From Hymenobacter aranciens (lineage in GTDB: Bacteria; Bacteroidota; Bacteroidia; Cytophagales; Hymenobacteraceae), in contig NZ_JAUQSY010000006.1 of assembly GCF_030580865.1 (NCBI RefSeq), forward strand, positions 293,631 to 357,630: a stretch of 64,000 nucleotides of DNA. The letters are read 5' to 3'. The notes under the pieces are model-generated. The model did no database searches and was not told the DNA's origin. It saw nothing but the letters and a program-made list of their open reading frames with translations. The position numbers were made by a program, and so were the translations under genes. Each line of letters opens with the position of its first letter. Position 1 is the first letter of the stretch. This document shows, piece by piece, positions 18,479-29,248 of the stretch.

Positions 18479-18506
18479 CGACATGCAGAATGCGTCGTCA
18501 GTCATT
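18470..18506. terminator. Convergent terminator overlapping the aroE stop codon
   Basis: Perfect 13-bp arms (18470-18482 and 18494-18506) with an 11-nt loop. The right arm is followed by ATTTAT. It lies between convergent genes, and the TGA of aroE is inside the stem. Confidence 0.8.
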
Positions 18507-18511
18507 ATTTA

Positions 18512-21049
18512 TCATTCCTTCGCATCATCATTGCGGACACTGTGCCGCGCCCGGCTTGGTCGGGTATCAATCTTGCCGAAACGGTAGCCGAAGGACAGAC
18601 GCAGGCTGCGCAAGGGAATGTAGCTGTGCTGCTCCAGCGCAAACTGCGCCGTTTGCAGCTCGGTTTTCTGGTCGCGGCGGGCTTGCAGGAAGTTGTCGGC
18701 GTTGAACGTCAGGTCGCCCTTATCGTGCAGAATGGTTTTGCGCAGGCCCACGGAGTACCAGCTCCAGGCGGCGGCGCGGCCCTGCAGCTGCACCCGCGAA
18801 GAGTTGAGGCCCGCGAAGGCCTGGGCGCTGAAGGTTTTCAGGGCTTTGATTCTGGTGGCGCTGAAGCGGAAGCTCGTATTGGTATTCAAACTGAATATCA
18901 GGCCTTCATTGGTCGTATTTAAGGCGCCGGAGCGGAGCACTACGTAGGTAAGCGTGGCCGAGCTGCCGATATCCCAGCCGGGCACGGGCTTGCAGGAGCC
19001 ATAGAGGCTGCCGCCGTAGCTGGCGTTGCGGGCGATGTTGCCGTAGGTGGTGAGCACGGTGTCGGCGCGGCGGGTGCGCACGGCCTCGATGGCGTTGTTA
19101 GTCTGGCGCGAAAACACGCTAAGGTTCAGCACCGCGCCGTTCCAGAACGAGCTGGAATCATTGACAAACGTACTGTAGCTGATGTCGTAGTTGTCCGCAA
19201 ATTCGGGCGCCAGCTCGGGGTTGCCCTTGCTCACGTTGAATTTATCGACGCGGTTTTCGTAGGGGTTCAGATACGAGATGTTGGGGCGCTGCACGCGGCG
19301 GCCGTAGGCCAGGCGCAGCGTATTGCCGGGCTTGCGGGTGAAGCTCACGTTGGCGTTGGGCAACAGGGTGGTGTAGCCGCTACTGAAGCGCGTTTCGGCA
19401 TACTGCGTGAAGCGGCCCACAATGTCGGTGCGCTCCAGACGGGTACCCAAGCGGCCGTTGAGCTTTTTGCCCAGCTTGCTACCGCCAAAGCCAAAGCTGT
19501 AGGAGGCGTAGCCGGCGGCGATGTTCTGGGTGTAATCGAAGCCATTGGAGCGGCGCTGGTCGCGCAGAAAGGGGCCGGTTTCGCCACGCAGGGTGTCAAT
19601 CTGGTAGTCGCTCAGGGCGCGGCGCAGGATGGCCTTGCCGCCCACTTCCAGCGTGCGGCGCTCGCCCAGCGGGTGAGCGTAGTCGGTTTGCAGCGTGGTT
19701 TCGATGCTTTGGGGCTCGTTGCGGCTGGTTTCCTGGTATGACGGCAGGCCGCTGGCGGTGCGTCGGTTATCATATTGGTCGAGATTGTAGGGCTGCAGGC
19801 TGCGGTTGCGCAGGTGCTGGGCCAGCACACTCCACTCGCGGCGCCGCTGGCCCTCGAAGGTGTGCGTGTAGCTGCCGCTCACGTCGAAGCTGCGGGCGCT
19901 GCTGCGCGAGTCGGTGGCGCGGGTGAATAGCTGCGGGCGCGGCCCAACGAAGTCATTGATTTGCCGGCTCGTACTATGGTTGCGGCCCTGGTTGCCGTGC
20001 AGGCCCAGCGTGAAGTTATGGTGCTTGGCGGGGTCGTAGTCGAGGGTCAGGCGGGCATCGCCGCTGCCGCCCACACCGTAGCCGCGGCTGTCCTGGCGCA
20101 GGGTCGAAACCGTCAGGCCGTCACTGTCGAAATTATTGCGAGCCAGGCTGCTGGCACTGGGACTGTAGTTTACGTAGCCGCTGGCGCTACTATTCACGCC
20201 AACTTTGCCGCGCCGCACGTTCAGGTTGGCGTAGGCGTTGGAGCCGCGGTTGCCGGCGGCGCTGCCTACGCTGCCATTCACGCCGTATAGTTTGTTCTTT
20301 TTCAGCACAATGTTTATAACGCCGGCGGTGCCTTCGCCGTCATACTTCGCGCCGGGCGCGGTAATCACCTCTACGCTCTGAATCTGGTCGGCGGGCAATT
20401 GCTTGAGCGCATCGGCTAGGTTGCCGGCCAGGATGCTACTGGGCTTGTTATTGATGAGCACGCGCACACTACTACTGCCGCGCAGCTGCACGTTGCCGTC
20501 AAGGTCTACGCTGAGCAGGGGCACTTTACGAAGCACGTCGGCCGCCACGCCGCCTTTATTGGTCAGGTCGCGGTCGGCGTTGTACACCAAGCGGTCAGGC
20601 AGCACTTCTACCACGGGTTTAGTGCCGGTCACGGTCACTTCGTCGAGCTTTTGATTACTGGATTTCAGCACAATATCACTCAATTCAGTAGCTCGTTCGC
20701 TCACACTCACGGCGCGGAGCAGCGGCGCGTAGCCCACGAAGCTGACCTGCAGCCGGTAGCTGCCCGCCGCCAGGTCACGCAGGGTGAAGCGGCCCTGCTC
20801 ATCGGCCACAGTGCCAGCTATGGGCGCCGTGCCCGTCGGAGGCAACAGCGCCACCGAGGCAAACTCTACGGGCTTGCGGGTGGCGCTATCCCGCACTATC
20901 CCACTCAGGCTACCGGCGTTTTTAACCACTACGGACGACGCGCTTTGCGCCCACGCAGCGTGGGGCAGCCCCAGCCCAAACAGCCCGGCAACCATCCCGA
21001 GCCGCCCCACCTTTAACAAACTTCTAAAAAGCGAAATACTATAACTCAC
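18512..21049 (-). CDS. Outer-membrane beta-barrel receptor (TonB-dependent-receptor-like)
   Basis: The 845-residue product has a signal peptide (MVAGLFGLGLPHAAWAQS) and then a carboxypeptidase-regulatory-like domain (about 47-130, LSGIVRDSATRKPVEFASVALLPP). A plug domain follows (about 135-250, GVAADVLRKVPLLSVDLDGNVQLRG; VEVITAPGAKYDGEGTAGVINIVLKKN), then a long beta-barrel region to the end with alternating aromatic strands. This is the 'outer membrane beta-barrel family' common in Bacteroidota. Such proteins resemble TonB-dependent receptors, but the ligand is unknown. The last residues include a charged tail beyond a strand ending SFGYRFGK, so the barrel terminates about 20 residues before the stop. 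It is divergent from the sigma-factor gene with a 282-bp gap. It could be controlled by that sigma factor, but nothing in the sequence proves it. Confidence 0.85.
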   Translation of the reverse strand: MSYSISLFRSLLKVGRLGMVAGLFGLGLPHAAWAQSASSVVVKNAGSLSGIVRDSATRKPVEFASVALLPPTGTAPIAGTVADEQGRFTLRDLAAGSYRLQVSFVGYAPLLRAVSVSERATELSDIVLKSSNQKLDEVTVTGTKPVVEVLPDRLVYNADRDLTNKGGVAADVLRKVPLLSVDLDGNVQLRGSSSVRVLINNKPSSILAGNLADALKQLPADQIQSVEVITAPGAKYDGEGTAGVINIVLKKNKLYGVNGSVGSAAGNRGSNAYANLNVRRGKVGVNSSASGYVNYSPSASSLARNNFDSDGLTVSTLRQDSRGYGVGGSGDARLTLDYDPAKHHNFTLGLHGNQGRNHSTSRQINDFVGPRPQLFTRATDSRSSARSFDVSGSYTHTFEGQRRREWSVLAQHLRNRSLQPYNLDQYDNRRTASGLPSYQETSRNEPQSIETTLQTDYAHPLGERRTLEVGGKAILRRALSDYQIDTLRGETGPFLRDQRRSNGFDYTQNIAAGYASYSFGFGGSKLGKKLNGRLGTRLERTDIVGRFTQYAETRFSSGYTTLLPNANVSFTRKPGNTLRLAYGRRVQRPNISYLNPYENRVDKFNVSKGNPELAPEFADNYDISYSTFVNDSSSFWNGAVLNLSVFSRQTNNAIEAVRTRRADTVLTTYGNIARNASYGGSLYGSCKPVPGWDIGSSATLTYVVLRSGALNTTNEGLIFSLNTNTSFRFSATRIKALKTFSAQAFAGLNSSRVQLQGRAAAWSWYSVGLRKTILHDKGDLTFNADNFLQARRDQKTELQTAQFALEQHSYIPLRSLRLSFGYRFGKIDTRPSRARHSVRNDDAKE

Positions 21050-21331
21050 AACCTATTACCCGGTAAGAAGCACAAAGGTAAACCTGTTCTGGGGCGGCCC
21101 CAAGCCTTTTAAAATAAGTTGGTTAATTTTAGGGCAGCGGGACAATGCGGTAGTAACGCAAGTTTCTGATACCGGCTGTTGCAACCCTTTGCCGGGTGGG
21201 CGGCTCCCTGTTCTGTGAGCTGGCCACGGGGCCGGTTTCGCGGCTCTTATCCTACCCACCATGACGCACTTTTCTACTTGCTCTGCTGCTGGCCGGGCCT
21301 TCATGCTGCCTACTGCGGGGCAGCCGGGCGC

Positions 21332-21979
21332 ATGAGCGCGGCCGCCTGGTCGCTGGGGCAGTTGTTTGCGCCCCGCGCCGAGGAAGCCACCAGCACCCCG
21401 CGCCTCACGGCCAGCCGCACCACCAGCGCCGCCCCCTCCGAGGCCGAGCTGATTGACGGCTGCCTGCGCGGTAGCCAGCTGGCTCAGAAGCAGCTCTACG
21501 AAAAGTACGCCGGCCGCATGATGGCCGTGTGCCTGCGCTACGCCCAAACCACCTTCGAGGCCGAAGACGTGCTGCAGGAAGGCTTCATCACCGTATTCCG
21601 CACCTTGGGCAGTTTCCGCCGCGAGTGCCCGCTGGAATTCTGGATTCGCCGTATCATGGTGAACGCGGCGCTGCGCCAGCACCGCCGTAATGCCCCGCTA
21701 GTGGCCGTGAGCGAGGGCGAATACCCCGAAACACTAGCTAGCGAGGAGTTTACGCTCAGCAACTACAACTTTCAGGAGCTGCTGGAAATGGTGCAGGAAC
21801 TGGCGCCGCGCTACCGCATGGTATTCAACCTGTACGCTATCGAAGGGTATAACCATAAGGAAATCGGCGAGCTCCTGGGTATCACCGAAGGCACCAGCAA
21901 GTCGCAGTATTCCCGGGCCCGCGTTATTCTACAAACTAAACTGGAGCGCCTGAGTGCTCCGCGTCGTCATGTCAGCTAA
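21332..21979 (+). CDS. ECF-type RNA polymerase sigma factor
   Basis: The 215-residue product has sigma region 2 (QLYEKYAGRMMAVCLRYAQ; DVLQEGFITVFRTLGSFR) and sigma region 4 HTH (YNHKEIGELLGITEGTSKSQYSRAR) with a short linker, the two-domain layout of extracytoplasmic-function sigma factors. The upstream frame stays open to 21179, but the ATG at 21332 gives a start close to the conserved domain. A leading stretch of about 40 Ala/Thr-rich residues remains before region 2. The next gene starts 11 bp before this stop codon, so translational coupling is likely. The overlapping partner is membrane-anchored and may act as its anti-sigma regulator. Target promoters are unknown. Confidence 0.88.
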   Translation: MSAAAWSLGQLFAPRAEEATSTPRLTASRTTSAAPSEAELIDGCLRGSQLAQKQLYEKYAGRMMAVCLRYAQTTFEAEDVLQEGFITVFRTLGSFRRECPLEFWIRRIMVNAALRQHRRNAPLVAVSEGEYPETLASEEFTLSNYNFQELLEMVQELAPRYRMVFNLYAIEGYNHKEIGELLGITEGTSKSQYSRARVILQTKLERLSAPRRHVS

Positions 21980-23735
21980 TCCTATCGATTCGACTAATAC
22001 CGATAAGCCCACCGGCAGCCTGGAAGACTTGTTTCGCCACCACCTGGCGGAGGCGGCCGTGCCGCCCCGCGCGATGGTGTGGGAGCAGATTGACAACTCG
22101 CTGCTGCAGCGGCAGAACGAGCAGTACCGCCGTCGCCTCACCGCCACGCGCTGGGTGGCGGCCGCCAGCATTGCCATTGCCACGCTGGCCGGCACCGGCT
22201 GGTGGGCCACCCACGACGCCCTGGAGCACGACCGCGCCGACCTGGCCGCCGTCACCCGCCGCATCGAAGTGGCCGAAGCTAGCAAACGCGGTAAAAACGC
22301 TGGCAGTCTGAACAAGCGGGCTGCTGAAGCCAACCCGGACGTAGCGCGGTCAACCGCAGCAGGCAAAGCTGCGGTTGACCGCGCTACCCAAGCCGGCGCT
22401 ACCAACCTGACAGCTACCGGCTACGCGGCCGCTGCTACTTCGGCTTCGGCTGGTCGGGCAATAATTCCGACTGGCAGTGCTGTTTCCGCCGGTTCGGCGG
22501 GCACGCCGGGCGGCCAGAGCCGCTCCAACGCCTCGCTGGGAGCCGCCAGCACGGCAACTGGCCGTCACAGCGGTAGCATTGCCAGCCAATTCAACAAGCA
22601 AGCCGCCGCCTCTACCCCGATGGCGGCCTTAGCGGCTACCGGCGCCAGCAAAAACCTGCCTGGTCAGCCGGCCGGGCAACTGCCGGGCGTTACGGCTGGT
22701 GCAGCCACAACGAGTGCGTTGGCCAACGCTGGCGCCAACACCGGCATCGAAGGCCTGACGTCTTCGGCGGCGCGCAATGCCGTGGCGGCTTCGGTAGCCA
22801 GCACCAGCGCTACGGCCACCGGCAGCAGCTTCGCCAACCGGCCGAGCGACATGGCTACCAACCTCAACAATAACCACACGATGGAGCTGGCCCTGCTGGC
22901 CAGCCGCACCACCGCCCTGAACTTAGCCGACGCTACCGCCCTGCCCACCAGCTTTGCTACCGTGGAAGTGCCCGCCGACGGCACGCCGCCCGCTACGCCC
23001 CCGGCGCGCAAGTGGCAGTTTGGCGCCAGCTACGCGGCTGGTGTTTTCAACCCCAATATCAACTTCTCACGGACTGGCGGGGCTGCCGAATTCGACTACA
23101 ACCCGGCACTGGGCCCCAACTCGCCCGCGCTTTCGGAGGCTGCCGCCGCCGAATACCGTGACAACCTGCGCCCGGGCTTCAGCCAGCGGCTGGCGGTGCG
23201 GGCTACGCGCCGCCTGGGCGGCCGCCTAGCCCTCAGCACTGGCGTTGAAATGGCGCAACAGCAGGCTTCCTCGGCCAGCAGCCTGGCCTTCGTGGGCGAG
23301 CAGGTGCCCGACTTCGGCCAAAGCCCGGGTGGCCCGATGCGGACCACCAATTTCCGTTACCAGACGGCTAGCGTGCCGGTAGAGCTGCGCTATACTGACC
23401 CTGTGAAACGCGGCCTGAGCCTGTACGGCCGCGTAGGTGCCGCCGTAAGCGCCTTGCTGGGCGTGCGCGCTAAGGTAGAAGGTATTCCCGAAGCCACCCG
23501 CTCCTATTCCATCGCTGCCGAAGGGCCGTACCGTCGGGTATTGGCCAACGTGCGCGGCGGCGTGGGTGCCCAGTACCGCCCCACCGTCGGGCACTGGACG
23601 GTGAGCCTGGGGCCAACGGCCGAAATCGGCCTCGTGTCGTTGAATGCACACCCGGCACAGGGACTGGCTGGCCAGAGCCGGGCGTATAGCCTGGGGCTAG
23701 AAGCGAGCATGGAATTTGGCCGGGCGGCGAAGTAG
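21969..23735 (+). CDS. Membrane-anchored sigma-factor partner with C-terminal beta-barrel-like domain
   Basis: The 588-residue protein starts with a short acidic cytoplasmic segment (LEDLFRHHLAEAAVPPRAMVWEQIDNSLL, about 17-45), then a single membrane helix (about 60-79, WVAAASIAIATLAGTGWWAT). A roughly 270-residue Ala/Ser/Thr/Gly-rich linker follows, and from about 345 to the end comes an aromatic, alternating beta region (WQFGASYAAGVFNPNINF ... AVSALLGVRAKVEG ... YSLGLEASMEFGRAAK) typical of small outer-membrane barrels. The overlap with the ECF sigma gene suggests an anti-sigma role for the N-terminus. The architecture could bridge inner and outer membranes. The linker contains a perfect 20-bp inverted repeat (22341-22387). 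ATG 21969 is preferred; 21954 is an alternative. Function is inferred from context only. Confidence 0.65.
   Translation: MSANPIDSTNTDKPTGSLEDLFRHHLAEAAVPPRAMVWEQIDNSLLQRQNEQYRRRLTATRWVAAASIAIATLAGTGWWATHDALEHDRADLAAVTRRIEVAEASKRGKNAGSLNKRAAEANPDVARSTAAGKAAVDRATQAGATNLTATGYAAAATSASAGRAIIPTGSAVSAGSAGTPGGQSRSNASLGAASTATGRHSGSIASQFNKQAAASTPMAALAATGASKNLPGQPAGQLPGVTAGAATTSALANAGANTGIEGLTSSAARNAVAASVASTSATATGSSFANRPSDMATNLNNNHTMELALLASRTTALNLADATALPTSFATVEVPADGTPPATPPARKWQFGASYAAGVFNPNINFSRTGGAAEFDYNPALGPNSPALSEAAAAEYRDNLRPGFSQRLAVRATRRLGGRLALSTGVEMAQQQASSASSLAFVGEQVPDFGQSPGGPMRTTNFRYQTASVPVELRYTDPVKRGLSLYGRVGAAVSALLGVRAKVEGIPEATRSYSIAAEGPYRRVLANVRGGVGAQYRPTVGHWTVSLGPTAEIGLVSLNAHPAQGLAGQSRAYSLGLEASMEFGRAAK
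22341..22387. repeat. Perfect 20-bp inverted repeat inside a coding region
   Basis: Arms 22341-22360 and 22368-22387 are exact reverse complements around a 7-nt loop, beginning GTAGCGCGG. The repeat is read in frame as an Ala/Arg/Thr-rich segment at about residues 125-140 of the host protein. It resembles a REP-like palindromic unit. Confidence 0.85.
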
Positions 23736-23854
23736 GAGATAGGCTAACGTTCTTTTTTTACTTTTCCCTCTTCGTTTTCTCAAAACCTGGGAAACCCAAA
23801 CCTGCTGGCAGCGGTTAAATCAGGCTGAGCTTTTTCGGCCTAACTTGCCCGTTG

Positions 23855-25897
<2,043 letters not shown>

Positions 25898-25905
25898 TAC
25901 TAGCT

Positions 25906-26124
25906 ATGCGTCCCGTCATCAAATCGCCCGACAAAGCTGTTACGGAAGAGGCCCAGCGCCGCTATTATTGGTCGCTGACGCCCTACGAGCGTTTAGCCCT
26001 GGCCCAGCGGCTCAACGAGCAGGCGCGCCGTATCGGCGCGGCTAATGCAATTAATTCAGCCGCTACTGACTATGGACGACGAGTATTTAAAGCTACTACG
26101 CCTGTTTCACGCCGAAGGAGTTGA
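25906..26124 (+). CDS. Small protein upstream of a nucleotidyltransferase (putative two-gene module)
   Basis: The 72-residue hydrophilic protein starts 8 bp after uvrB. It contains RRYYWSLTPYERLALAQRLNEQARRIGAAN, a helical, charged phrase resembling short proteins often encoded just before MNT/AbiEii-like nucleotidyltransferases in Bacteroidota. The following gene starts inside its coding region (overlap 53 bp), so the two are cotranslated or coupled. It has no HEPN motif that I can see, so it is not a standard HEPN/MNT partner. An antitoxin-like or adaptor role is an inference from position and size. Confidence 0.6.
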   Translation: MRPVIKSPDKAVTEEAQRRYYWSLTPYERLALAQRLNEQARRIGAANAINSAATDYGRRVFKATTPVSRRRS

Positions 26125-26509
26125 ATATCTGGTGGTGGGTGGCTATGCCGTTATTGCTCACGGCTTCCCGCGTACCACCGCCGACCTCGACCTCTGGCTG
26201 CACCCCACGCCTGCCAACGCGTTGCGGGCCGTGCGGGCGCTAGCGCGCTTTGGCTACAACGAAGGTGAATTTGAGGAAACTGATTTTACGACTGCACCTA
26301 ACTTCCTATCATTCTGCTCTAATGGGGCATGGATAGACCTGATGACGGAAGTGCTGGGGGTCGAATTTGGCGTAGCCCAGGCTAGCGCATTGGAATTAAC
26401 ATTTGCTGATGTGCCAGTGCGATATATCGGGCTGGCCGCTTTGCGTAGCGTGAAGCAAGCCACCGGCCGGCCGCAGGATTTACGGGATTTGGAAAATCTG
26501 CCGGAGTAG
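26072..26509 (+). CDS. Nucleotidyltransferase-fold protein (MNT/AbiEii-like)
   Basis: The 145-residue protein has the minimal nucleotidyltransferase pattern VVGGYAVIAHGFPRTTADLDLWL (about 18-40): a GG turn followed by a D-x-D metal motif. A third acidic residue may lie in WIDLMTEVLG (about 89-98). A basic C-terminus (LRSVKQATGRPQDLRDLENL) is typical of this group. Relatives include toxin AbiEii-type and AMPylating MNT proteins of toxin-antitoxin modules. ATG 26072 is chosen because it starts immediately before the first helix; 26045 is an alternative. The 53-bp overlap with the small upstream gene supports a functional pair. Confidence 0.75.
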   Translation: MDDEYLKLLRLFHAEGVEYLVVGGYAVIAHGFPRTTADLDLWLHPTPANALRAVRALARFGYNEGEFEETDFTTAPNFLSFCSNGAWIDLMTEVLGVEFGVAQASALELTFADVPVRYIGLAALRSVKQATGRPQDLRDLENLPE

Positions 26510-26527
26510 GAGGCTGGTAAATCATTC

Positions 26528-27025
26528 CTACTTCTTCACCACGCTGATGTTACCGTCGTGCTCCAGCCGTACGGTTGCTACCTGGCTGAGGTCATCCACA
26601 TTGGCGGCGGCGCGGACGCCGGCCTGCACGGCTTCTTCGCTGACGCTGGAAATACGCATTTCCTTCTTATTGAGCTCGCCACCTTCGGCCAGGATGCTCG
26701 ACTCGCCCTTGACCAGGCGGCCGAGGGCGGGGAAGAAATACGTAGCATAGGCCAGGCCGCGGTGCAGTAGCACCAGCGTGGTGGCGGCGGCCAGGATGGT
26801 AAAAAACGGCGCATCGGCCGCAATGGCGCGGCTGAGCGTGGCCCCGAGCATGAACTTCACAATCATGTCGAGGGCCGAGTTGCTGGCGAAGATGCGGCGG
26901 CCGGAGATGCGCAGCAGCAGCAGCGCAATGAGAAAAACGACGCCGGTGCGGGCCGAAATCTGGCCGGCGCTGATAGTCTGGGCGTTTTCGTGGAGGCCGA
27001 TGAGGTCGGCGAAGAAGTCGGACAT
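26528..27025 (-). CDS. DUF421-family membrane protein (YetF-like)
   Basis: The 165-residue protein has membrane segments at about 27-43 (GVVFLIALLLLRISGR) and 65-90 (FFTILAAATTLVLLHRGLAYA). A soluble C-terminal part follows with the family phrases KGESSILAEGGELNKKEMR and VRAAANVDDLSQVATVRLEHDGNISVVKK. DUF421/YetF proteins are small membrane proteins of unknown biochemical function, sometimes linked to spore or envelope stress. The ATG at 27025 gives the usual short N-terminus; an upstream ATG at 27073 would add 16 residues. It is convergent with the nucleotidyltransferase gene 18 bp away. Confidence 0.8.
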   Translation of the reverse strand: MSDFFADLIGLHENAQTISAGQISARTGVVFLIALLLLRISGRRIFASNSALDMIVKFMLGATLSRAIAADAPFFTILAAATTLVLLHRGLAYATYFFPALGRLVKGESSILAEGGELNKKEMRISSVSEEAVQAGVRAAANVDDLSQVATVRLEHDGNISVVKK

Positions 27026-27242
27026 AGCGGGCAAGACGAGTGTGAGTTTGGGTGTACGCAGACGCGGTGGCAAACTGCTGAGTCGGGCGAGGCAACCGTT
27101 GCGGACCGGGTCAGGTCAAAGCAGCAGCGCCGCTGGCTCCACGCGGCCGCAGGGCCCATGATTGGGCAAGGGTGTCAACACATTATTCGGCCGCTTCCTA
27201 TTTTTACTTGCTCAACTTTTTTCTCACTTCATCTGTCCGCTT

Positions 27243-27644
27243 ATGCGTTCCGCATTCACCCGTTTCTTATTGCTAATGGCCTTGGTAGCCAGCAGCCTGC
27301 TGGCCCAGCCGGCGCAGGCCCAGAGCACCGGCTACCAGTTTTTGCAGATGACTACCATTGAGAGCGTAGTGCCGGGCGGCCTGGGCCGCTCGCGGGTGCT
27401 GTTTACGCCCGAGTGGAAGGGCACGAAGGAGACAACGATGGAAAACCTGTTTTCACTGACCGGCATCAACCTGGGCAACGTGCGGAGCAACGAAGAAGCC
27501 ATTGTGCGCTACCTGGGCGAGATGTCGAACGACGGCTGGGAGCTGTACCAGACCACGCCGCTCACGCAGGTGCTCAACGGCACGGGCGGGCAGTCGTCGC
27601 AAGGCATCTTCATGACGCGCTACTTGTTCCGCAAGCCGAAATAA
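27243..27644 (+). CDS. Secreted small protein, function unknown
   Basis: The 133-residue product has a signal peptide (FTRFLLLMALVASSLLAQPAQA, cleavage near QAQ). The mature part of about 105 residues ends with EMSNDGWELYQTTPL ... IFMTRYLFRKPK, the pattern of DUF4177-like small domains (D-G-WEL ... Y-x-F-R-K). No enzymatic residues are evident. ATG 27243 was chosen because it puts the signal peptide first; the open frame extends to 27162. It ends at a strong hairpin terminator. Periplasmic or outer-membrane-facing location is inferred. Confidence 0.7.
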   Translation: MRSAFTRFLLLMALVASSLLAQPAQAQSTGYQFLQMTTIESVVPGGLGRSRVLFTPEWKGTKETTMENLFSLTGINLGNVRSNEEAIVRYLGEMSNDGWELYQTTPLTQVLNGTGGQSSQGIFMTRYLFRKPK

Positions 27645-27665
27645 GCGGGCTGTTGGCGCCCGCCA

Positions 27666-27696
27666 AAGCCTCTGCCGGCACCGGCAGAGGCTTTTT
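27666..27696 (+). terminator. Intrinsic terminator
   Basis: Perfect 13-bp arms (27666-27678 and 27681-27693) with a 2-nt loop, followed by further T residues. It follows the gene ending at 27644. Confidence 0.9.
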
Positions 27697-27769
27697 ATTT
27701 GTCTAGGTTCTTGGTTACTACCGGGCAGTTCTGCCTACATTAGCAGTTCACCTTCCGCTGCACACTGTT

Positions 27770-29248
27770 ATGGACCTGAATTTTACCGCTGACCCCGGCC
27801 TGACCAGCGAAGACCTCGCGCCGGTACCCGCCGAGCGCCGCACCTGGGGCACCTGGAACTACGCCGCCCTGTGGATTAGCATGAGCTTATGCATTCCCAC
27901 CTACATGATGGCCAGCTCACTCATCGGCGGCGGCATGAACTGGTGGCAGGCTTTGCTGACTATCTTCCTGGGCAACACCATTGTGCTGGTACCCATGCTG
28001 CTCAATGGCCGGGCCGGGGCGCGCTACGGTATTCCGTTTCCGGTGTTTGCGCGGGCTAGCTTTGGGGTGCGCGGGGCCAATGTGCCGGCGCTGCTACGGG
28101 CCGTTATTGCCTGCGGCTGGTTCGGTATCCAGACGTGGATTGGCGGCTTTGCCCTCTACCAGATGGGCGTGCTGTGGTGGCCGGGGCTGGGCACTTTGCC
28201 GGCCATATTCCCGGCTTCGTGGGGGCTGGCCACGGGGCCGGCCATCACGTTTCTGCTTTTCTGGGCCTTGAATATGTACGTGGTGAAGCTGGGCGTCGAC
28301 AGCATCAAGCACCTGCTGGTTTTCAAGGCTTTCTTTTTGCCTTTTGCGGCGCTGGCGTTGCTCGTCTGGGCCATTGGGGCGGGTAATGGGCTGGGGCCTA
28401 TCCTGGCGCAACCGGCCAAATTTGCTTCGAGCGCGGCGTTCTGGGCTTTCTTTTTCCCCTCGCTCACCGGCATGGTGGGCTTTTGGGCCACACTGTCGCT
28501 GAATATTCCTGATTTCACCCGCTACGCCGTGAGCCAGCGGGCGCAGCAGTGGGGGCAGGCCATTGGGCTGCCGCCGTCGATGACGCTGTTTTCTTTCGTG
28601 GGCGTGGTAGTGACTTCGGCCACCTTCATCATCTACGGCGAAACCATCTGGGACCCCGTGGTGCTGGCGGGGCGCTTCGATAGCAAGTTGCTGGTGAGCT
28701 TTGCCATGCTGGCGGTGGCGCTTTCCACACTGGCCACCAACATTGCGGCCAACATCGTGAGTCCGGCCAACGACTTCGCCAACCTCGACCCGACGCGCAT
28801 TTCCTTCAAGACCGGCGGCTACATCACGGGACTTATCGGCCTGCTCATCTTTCCCTGGAAGCTTATTGCCGACCCCTCGGGCTACGTGTTCACTTGGCTG
28901 GTGGGCTATTCGGGGTTGCTGGGGCCCATCGGCGGCATTATGATTGTGGATTATTACCTGCTGCGCGGGCAGCAGTTGAACGTAGCGGACCTCTATCGGT
29001 ATCAGGGCGAGTACACCTACCGCGGCGGCTACAACCCGGCGGCGCTGCTGGCGCTGGTGGCCGGGGTGCTGCCCAATGTGCCGGGCTTTCTGGCGGCCAT
29101 TAATGTGCTGGAGAAGGCGGCGGTATGGCCCTGGCTGACCGGCTTGTATAACTACGCCTGGTTTGTGGGCTTCGCGGTGGCCGGGGTGGTGTACTGGGGA
29201 CTGATGCGGCGCCCAGCCCAGCCTTTGGCCGCGACCCTAGCGAAGTAG
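27770..29248 (+). CDS. NCS1-family nucleobase/cation symporter
   Basis: The 492-residue protein has about twelve hydrophobic segments and NCS1 signatures: TWGTWNYAALWISMSLCIPTYMMAS (about 24-48), GRAGARYGIPFPVFARASFGVRGAN (about 80-104) and CGWFGIQTWIGG. SLNIPDFTRYA and the late YYLLRGQQLNVADLY phrase are also typical of purine/cytosine/allantoin/hydantoin transporters. It imports a nucleobase or hydantoin with a cation across the cytoplasmic membrane. The exact substrate is unresolved; the FGVRGAN and ANIVSPANDFANL pattern is shared with allantoin/hydantoin members. The stop overlaps the convergent hydrolase gene end by 12 bp. Confidence 0.88.
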   Translation: MDLNFTADPGLTSEDLAPVPAERRTWGTWNYAALWISMSLCIPTYMMASSLIGGGMNWWQALLTIFLGNTIVLVPMLLNGRAGARYGIPFPVFARASFGVRGANVPALLRAVIACGWFGIQTWIGGFALYQMGVLWWPGLGTLPAIFPASWGLATGPAITFLLFWALNMYVVKLGVDSIKHLLVFKAFFLPFAALALLVWAIGAGNGLGPILAQPAKFASSAAFWAFFFPSLTGMVGFWATLSLNIPDFTRYAVSQRAQQWGQAIGLPPSMTLFSFVGVVVTSATFIIYGETIWDPVVLAGRFDSKLLVSFAMLAVALSTLATNIAANIVSPANDFANLDPTRISFKTGGYITGLIGLLIFPWKLIADPSGYVFTWLVGYSGLLGPIGGIMIVDYYLLRGQQLNVADLYRYQGEYTYRGGYNPAALLALVAGVLPNVPGFLAAINVLEKAAVWPWLTGLYNYAWFVGFAVAGVVYWGLMRRPAQPLAATLAK

